Translations under genes and position numbers: made by a program
Notes under the pieces: model-generated
Told to the model about the DNA's origin: nothing
Databases searched by the model: none
The model's input: the letters and a program-made list of their open reading frames with translations, nothing else
From: Chloroflexota bacterium
GTDB lineage: Bacteria > Chloroflexota > Anaerolineae > Anaerolineales > Villigracilaceae
Assembly (NCBI GenBank): GCA_019873655.1
Contig: JAIOAU010000008.1
Span: forward strand, 37,852 to 101,851
Direction: 5' to 3'
DNA length: 64,000 nt
Shown here: one piece after another, positions 60,176-64,000 of the stretch
How the letters are laid out: each line of letters opens with the position of its first letter
How positions within the stretch are numbered: the first letter of the stretch is position 1

Positions 60176-60203
60176 GTGTTACACACAGCCAAGTGTGTAA
60201 CAC
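60176..60203. promoter_or_regulatory. 11-bp perfect inverted repeat between the ParR-like and RepO-like genes
   Basis: GTGTTACACAC (60176-60186), 6 bases, then GTGTGTAACAC (60193-60203), just before the ribosome site of the next gene. It may be an operator, a mRNA hairpin or a replication-protein site. No T-run follows. Confidence 0.5.
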
Positions 60204-60221
60204 GATCCCGGAGAGAGAGTT

Positions 60222-61271
60222 ATGGAGTTGCAAGCCCCTACTGATCAAAATGTTTCTCCTGAAAAAGATTTCCAAGAATTCCTGAAATGGGAGAAAGCCA
60301 CTCGCGATACGCTCGATGTCAAACGGGTTTACATCGATATGGTGGGCGATTTGGCTGCAGGCGTCATATTGAGCGAGATCGTATATTGGCACCTGCCCAA
60401 CACCTCTGGACACTCCCGTATGAGAGTTGAACATGATGGCCATTTATGGATAGCCACCCGCCGCTATGAATGGTGGGATCGGTGCCGGTTGTCGCCCGAT
60501 CAGGCCGACTACGCCCTCAGGAAACTGGCCGAAAAAGACCTGATAGAAAAACGGGTCTTTAAGTTTGGGGGCCAGCCTACTGTTCACATCCGCTTGCGAA
60601 TTGAAAAGTTCTTAGCCGCCTTTCGGGCTGTTCTGGAAAAACCAGTGATCAATCCTTACTTCCCCAAGAAGGTTCATGGATCTCAAGGGGATGCGTCCGA
60701 AATTGAATTCGGAAATTTCCGAAATGGAAATGGTACTGTTACGAATTCTATTTCGGATTCTGAGCAAAAACCGTTAACAGAGACTCTTTTCAATTCTTCT
60801 TCCCCTCCTCCGGCAACCGTTCAGAAACAAGGATTAGAGTTTGAAGATGATCTAGGATATCCAAACACCCTGCGCGAAGCCGCTCAACATCCTGACTTAA
60901 TCTTGTTCCAGCGGATCGCCAATGGACTCATGCCAGGAAAAACGGACTGGCGCGTGATCATCGATCGGATGCAGTTCCTCCGGCAAAAACATCCCGATCT
61001 TGATGACGAACAACTGGTTCAGGCCGGAAAATTTTACTGGTTGGCCTGGACAGCCCGCAACTACAGCCCTACCCACCCCGATTTCATGGAATGGTGGATG
61101 AATGAGATGATTCCGCCTCAAAAGAACAAACGCAAGAAAGATAAAGCCTCAGCAGGCCCCACAACAACTGAACTCGAAGCGCTACGAAAGCGAGGCGCAG
61201 AAGTGCTGGGCCCGTTGATAGCCCAATCCAATCCGCAAGAAGAAAAGGAGGTATCAAATGGCGCATATTGA
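60222..61271 (+). CDS. RepO/DnaD-like replication initiation protein
   Basis: This 349-residue protein has an N-terminal winged-helix region (DLAAGVILSEIVYWH ... LWIATRRYEWWDRCRLSPDQADYALRKLAEKDLIEKRV), the pattern of phage and plasmid replication proteins that bind the origin. A variable linker is followed by a C-terminal helical part (WRVIIDRMQFLRQKHPDLDDEQ) and a basic tail. The next gene is a helicase loader and overlaps it by 14 bases, as in phage O-P type pairs. Exact family not certain. Confidence 0.65.
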   Translation: MELQAPTDQNVSPEKDFQEFLKWEKATRDTLDVKRVYIDMVGDLAAGVILSEIVYWHLPNTSGHSRMRVEHDGHLWIATRRYEWWDRCRLSPDQADYALRKLAEKDLIEKRVFKFGGQPTVHIRLRIEKFLAAFRAVLEKPVINPYFPKKVHGSQGDASEIEFGNFRNGNGTVTNSISDSEQKPLTETLFNSSSPPPATVQKQGLEFEDDLGYPNTLREAAQHPDLILFQRIANGLMPGKTDWRVIIDRMQFLRQKHPDLDDEQLVQAGKFYWLAWTARNYSPTHPDFMEWWMNEMIPPQKNKRKKDKASAGPTTTELEALRKRGAEVLGPLIAQSNPQEEKEVSNGAY

Positions 61272-62118
61272 TCTGGCAACCTCAGCAGCAGATTTGCGCA
61301 CCCGTCTGGAACGGGCTCGAAAAGATCATCAAGCAGAGAATCCTCATCTCATTCTCCAGACGAATTCGCCTACTCTTTGTAATCCCCAATGTCCAATTTG
61401 TAACGGAACGGGTTATGTAAGAAGAAATCCAAATGCCTGTGTGGGAGATGCGGATTTTGGGAAGATTGACTTGTGCCCTAACGCACGTCGCTTGGCATTT
61501 ACCAACAAGATCGCGCGTGGCGAGATTGATCCCCGCATCGGCTTAACTTCCTTTGAGATTCAGAGCTTACGCTGGGAGTTGATCCAGGATGGTTTGAGCG
61601 ATGGGCATAAAGCCCGCCAGGCAGTCCAAACCGCCTATCAAAACGGCCATGGGATCGTTTCCTTGCTTGGGAAAAGTGGGCAGGCAAAAACACTGGCGCT
61701 GAAAATTGCCGTAGCGGTGGCCTTGAACGATGGGAAATGTGCAGCCTACGCCAACATGCTCTCCGTACTCGATGATATTCGCCTGGCCTTCGATGAACGC
61801 GAAAACAAGCAGACCGAACTCGTTCGTCGCATGCAGTGGTGGATCTCTCGCGACGTTCTGGCGCTCGATGAAATCGACAAGACCAACTCAACCGATTGGG
61901 CCAAGGAACGCATGTTTCAGCTCATTGATGTCCGCTATCAGCGGGCAATCCGGCGGGAAGCCATCACCATCATCGCGGCCAACTATGAAAGCCCGGATGA
62001 AATCAGCGCCTATCTACGTAGCCGCATCGAGGACAATCGTTTTGTCGAAAATGGGCTGGTCGTTTATCTGAACGGCCCGGATGGACGAAAGGCTGTGCCA
62101 ATCGGCTGGAGATACTGA
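61258..62118 (+). CDS. DnaC/IstB-like helicase loader ATPase
   Basis: This 286-residue AAA+ protein has an N-terminal Cys cluster (CNPQCPICNGTGYV ... CPNARR) resembling the zinc part of DnaC/DnaI-type loaders. Walker A is SLLGKSGQAKT (GxxGxxKT), Walker B is DVLALDEIDKT, and sensor-like IIAANYESPDE and an arginine-finger region (YLRSRIEDNR) follow. It would load the host replicative helicase at the element's origin. A strong AAAAGGAGG site precedes the ATG. Confidence 0.82.
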   Translation: MAHIDLATSAADLRTRLERARKDHQAENPHLILQTNSPTLCNPQCPICNGTGYVRRNPNACVGDADFGKIDLCPNARRLAFTNKIARGEIDPRIGLTSFEIQSLRWELIQDGLSDGHKARQAVQTAYQNGHGIVSLLGKSGQAKTLALKIAVAVALNDGKCAAYANMLSVLDDIRLAFDERENKQTELVRRMQWWISRDVLALDEIDKTNSTDWAKERMFQLIDVRYQRAIRREAITIIAANYESPDEISAYLRSRIEDNRFVENGLVVYLNGPDGRKAVPIGWRY

Positions 62119-62132
62119 TCCAGGAAAGCAAA

Positions 62133-62546
62133 ATGTCACCAAACTACCTTTATGGCGATATTACCAGCAAGATTCTGGAAGCCTATTTCTATGTTTTCAG
62201 GGAACTCCGCGGCCGGCGATGGCTCGAAGAACGATCTATAACCCGGGCCCTTGTCGAGATCCTTAGGACTGAGCCGTTTGAAGTTGCTGAACGAGTGCCC
62301 GTCAAAATCAAGTTTCATGATGTTGATATCGGCGAGGGCTTGATCGATGTTCTTGTGGAACGGAAGATCGTTCTGGAGATCAAGACAATCACAAGGTTGC
62401 GTCGGAAAGATTTCGATCAAATACGTACATACTTGCACGAAGGAGGATATGCCGTTGGATTATTACTTAATTTCGGTTCTCCGGCGCCAGAGTATAAACG
62501 TGTCGAGAACCGAGATGCGTTTCCTATATGGTGGAAAGGAACATGA
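62133..62546 (+). CDS. GxxExxY-family protein
   Basis: This 137-residue protein resembles the GxxExxY family (PD-(D/E)xK-like fold). Markers are LYGDITSKILEAYFYVFRELRGRRWLEE at the N-terminus, GLIDVLVERKIVLEIKTI (the E-x-K strand) and GYAVGLLLNFGSPAPEYKRV at the end. The name-giving GxxExxY stretch is degenerate (GRRWLEERSI). Function in the family is unknown; a nuclease role has been suggested by fold. It overlaps the next gene as ATGA. Confidence 0.7.
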   Translation: MSPNYLYGDITSKILEAYFYVFRELRGRRWLEERSITRALVEILRTEPFEVAERVPVKIKFHDVDIGEGLIDVLVERKIVLEIKTITRLRRKDFDQIRTYLHEGGYAVGLLLNFGSPAPEYKRVENRDAFPIWWKGT

Positions 62547-62983
62547 TGCGAAAAATTGTACCTGCCGAAGACGTGATTTATGAATCCATCGCCAGGTTTC
62601 TTGAACCTATCCGGCCTCTCATCTTTGAAGATGTTGAGAAAGTGATCCAGGCGCTGGATGGCGGCCGCCGGCCAGATCGAGCCGGGCAGGTATTCGCCGA
62701 GGTGTTAAAGGACCATTTCCAAAATGTTAAGGCAACAGAGCAAGAGAAACATGACGAGTTGTATCAAATCATTCGAGAACTCCAACAAAGACTCACGGCC
62801 AGTCAGCAGGAGCTCCAATCAAAGCAAAGGGAGATGAACAGTTTGAATGAAATGATCAGGGAAAAGCAGAAGGCCATCCTAGATCTGCAAAACATCATTG
62901 CTAGACAGAACCGTTTATTGGCAGACCAACACGACCAAATCGCCAATCTGTGCGGTCTGCAAGAAGACGATGCGCACGCATAA
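62543..62983 (+). CDS. Coiled-coil protein of unknown function
   Basis: This 146-147-residue protein has a short N-terminal helical head (IVPAEDVIYESIARFLEPIRP) and a long predicted coiled coil (about 65-140, rich in Gln, Lys, Glu and Leu heptads, e.g. ELYQIIRELQQRLTASQQEL). Two ATGs in tandem (62543, 62546) follow AAAGGA; the first overlaps the upstream stop. No family recognised. It may be a structural or spacer protein of the element. Confidence 0.6.
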   Translation: MMRKIVPAEDVIYESIARFLEPIRPLIFEDVEKVIQALDGGRRPDRAGQVFAEVLKDHFQNVKATEQEKHDELYQIIRELQQRLTASQQELQSKQREMNSLNEMIREKQKAILDLQNIIARQNRLLADQHDQIANLCGLQEDDAHA

Positions 62984-63028
62984 ATACTGTACTTAAAGAT
63001 AAAGGTGCTGCCATTAAGGATTTGTGTT

Positions 63029-63907
63029 ATGCGCACGGACCCGAGCGAAATTGCCGAACTCCAGAAAGAACTGGAGGCAGTTCTGAGGGACAAACTCTGG
63101 CTGCGGATCCTCGAAGTATTTGTTCCAAGCGGCGTTGCAGACGGCTTGCATCTTCGCCAGGCAACCGGCTTGGATCGTGATAAACTTCGCCGCGCTATCG
63201 AAAAGATCCAGAACGCCAGCGTTGGATACCCGCCCGTCCTACGCATCCTTGATCACTCCATTGCCCGGGCTGGCGCTCGTGGGCGCGCTCCGAAAGTCTA
63301 CCTCTTGGGGGAAAGCGGCGCCGATTTGTTGAACGCCAATGGCTATCACGGAATCCAGCCCTGTGGATTGAACGAAGATGTTCCCATATCTCATGCATTG
63401 GCTGTACTTTCTGTTCATCTTGCGGCCGTACAAGCCGGTCTGGGTATTCACACCGAACAATATCAACGTTATGGTGATGAAAAGCATATCCGCCCGGATC
63501 ACAGCCTCCTCTTGCCAGATGGCTCCCAATTGCTTCTTGAGGTGGAACAGATTGCCACACGGAAGCTCATTCCCCGCATTCTCGAAAGCCTGACCAACAA
63601 GCAGGCATTTTTTCAAAGCGAAGAGAGCAAAGTCTTCCGGCGCGAAGTTCGCATGCTGGTGAATGTATCGCGCGGCCGAGATTGGTCACGAACGATCCAG
63701 GTCTGGAAGGAGGCGTGCAATCTGGTCGTCCAAAAATCCAACAGACCGCTGGATTTCCGTCTCCTGGCAATGCCTCTGGATGAATTTCTATTGGCGCCCG
63801 AGTGGGGAGAATCGTCCAGACGATGGGAGGAACTTTCGGCTTGTATTCCGCATGAGAAAATCAAGGAATCCGAGCAGTCAAGCACAAACTCTAGATTTGT
63901 TGCATAA
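63029..63907 (+). CDS. Replication-relaxation-like protein
   Basis: This 292-residue protein has an N-terminal helix-turn-helix-like part (VADGLHLRQATGLDRDKLRRAIEKIQN), then a wing segment ending APKVYLLGESGADLL. A nuclease-like core with IRPDHSLLLPDGSQLLLEVEQ (D...ExE) follows, the layout of the plasmid replication-relaxation (Replic_Relax) family. That family is found on plasmids and integrative elements and is poorly characterised. ATG at 63029 (MRTDPSE) chosen over one 24 bases upstream for lack of a ribosome site there; not decisive. Confidence 0.6.
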   Translation: MRTDPSEIAELQKELEAVLRDKLWLRILEVFVPSGVADGLHLRQATGLDRDKLRRAIEKIQNASVGYPPVLRILDHSIARAGARGRAPKVYLLGESGADLLNANGYHGIQPCGLNEDVPISHALAVLSVHLAAVQAGLGIHTEQYQRYGDEKHIRPDHSLLLPDGSQLLLEVEQIATRKLIPRILESLTNKQAFFQSEESKVFRREVRMLVNVSRGRDWSRTIQVWKEACNLVVQKSNRPLDFRLLAMPLDEFLLAPEWGESSRRWEELSACIPHEKIKESEQSSTNSRFVA

Positions 63908-63938
63908 TTGATGAAAATCATCAAGGGAGAGTGCAAGC

Positions 63939-64000
63939 ATGGTCTTGAGTTATAAGCAACTTTGCGGTCGGGCAAGTTCATTCCGCAATTTGGTTGGCAT
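63939..64000 (+). CDS. Start of a probable transposase, cut by the window edge
   Basis: From the ATG at 63939, with AAGGGAGAG upstream, 20 codons are open to the edge: MVLSYKQLC ... SSFRNLVG. The SFRxLxG pattern is common at the N-terminus of DDE transposases of the IS5/IS1182-like groups. A small TTGATG/CATCAA inverted repeat precedes it. The assignment rests on very little sequence. Confidence 0.35.
   Translation, partial: MVLSYKQLCGRASSFRNLVG

Overview
The window looks like a chromosomal segment of a Gram-positive-like (monoderm-style) bacterium of the Chloroflexota, most likely class Anaerolineae. That placement is an inference from gene content and style: lipobox proteins followed by Thr/Pro stalks, Ser/Thr kinases with Thr/Pro linkers, LipM-type octanoyl transfer, a ParB-like/phosphoesterase operon and secreted multidomain proteins without sorting signals. 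It was not checked by database search. Most of the window is GC-rich; the last ~5.5 kb (58.5-64 kb) is visibly more AT-rich and looks acquired.

Layout. 1-2.1 kb: a leftward phosphonate/phosphate-type ABC operon (phnD, phnC, start of a permease). 2.3-6.2 kb: a DUF4230 protein, then a leftward four-gene operon (phosphoesterase, ParB-like, DHDPS-family aldolase, lipM-like). 6.3-12.1 kb: a tightly packed signalling island in which a kinase with an eight-bladed beta-propeller, a PP2C phosphatase, a DnaJ-VWA fusion, a zinc-ribbon/FHA protein, an 80-residue protein and an OmpR-type regulator follow each other with overlaps or very short gaps. 12.1-17.5 kb: Hsp20, FmdB-like, NarL-type regulator, PIG-V-like mannosyltransferase, a possible 37-residue gene, purB, degV. 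17.7-22.1 kb: an 819-residue protein with an acyltransferase-like HxxxDG motif and a membrane Ser/Thr kinase, separated by a tandem repeat. 22.3-33.3 kb: mostly housekeeping genes (GNAT, AhpD-like, lysine 2,3-aminomutase, GT-C membrane protein, PlsC-like, clpC, obg, RibD reductase domain, ribA, SDR).

33.4-51.4 kb is the most striking part: four consecutive secreted proteases of four unrelated families. A subtilisin (S8) with a C-terminal membrane anchor is followed by a papain-like (C1A), a LasA-like (M23) and a V8-like (S1) enzyme. The last three each end in an array of the same ~127-residue module (4, 9 and 7 copies, 20 in all). Several copies are nearly identical and sit in an exact 381-bp in-frame period. 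I read this as a shared binding or retention module attached to different catalytic heads.

51.5-57.9 kb: Sua5/YrdC, a PadR regulator with a palindrome over its own start codon, an iron-siderophore/cobalamin-type ABC importer (three genes) plus a THEP1-like NTPase, a tRNA-Glu(CTC) whose 3' end and terminator are tandemly duplicated, and a GH114-like lipoprotein. 58.0-64 kb: a palindrome array, then a plasmid- or phage-like replication and maintenance module (XRE regulator, ParM-like actin, small ParR-like partner, RepO-like wHTH, DnaC-like loader, GxxExxY protein, coiled-coil protein, replication-relaxation-like protein) and the start of a probable transposase at the window edge.
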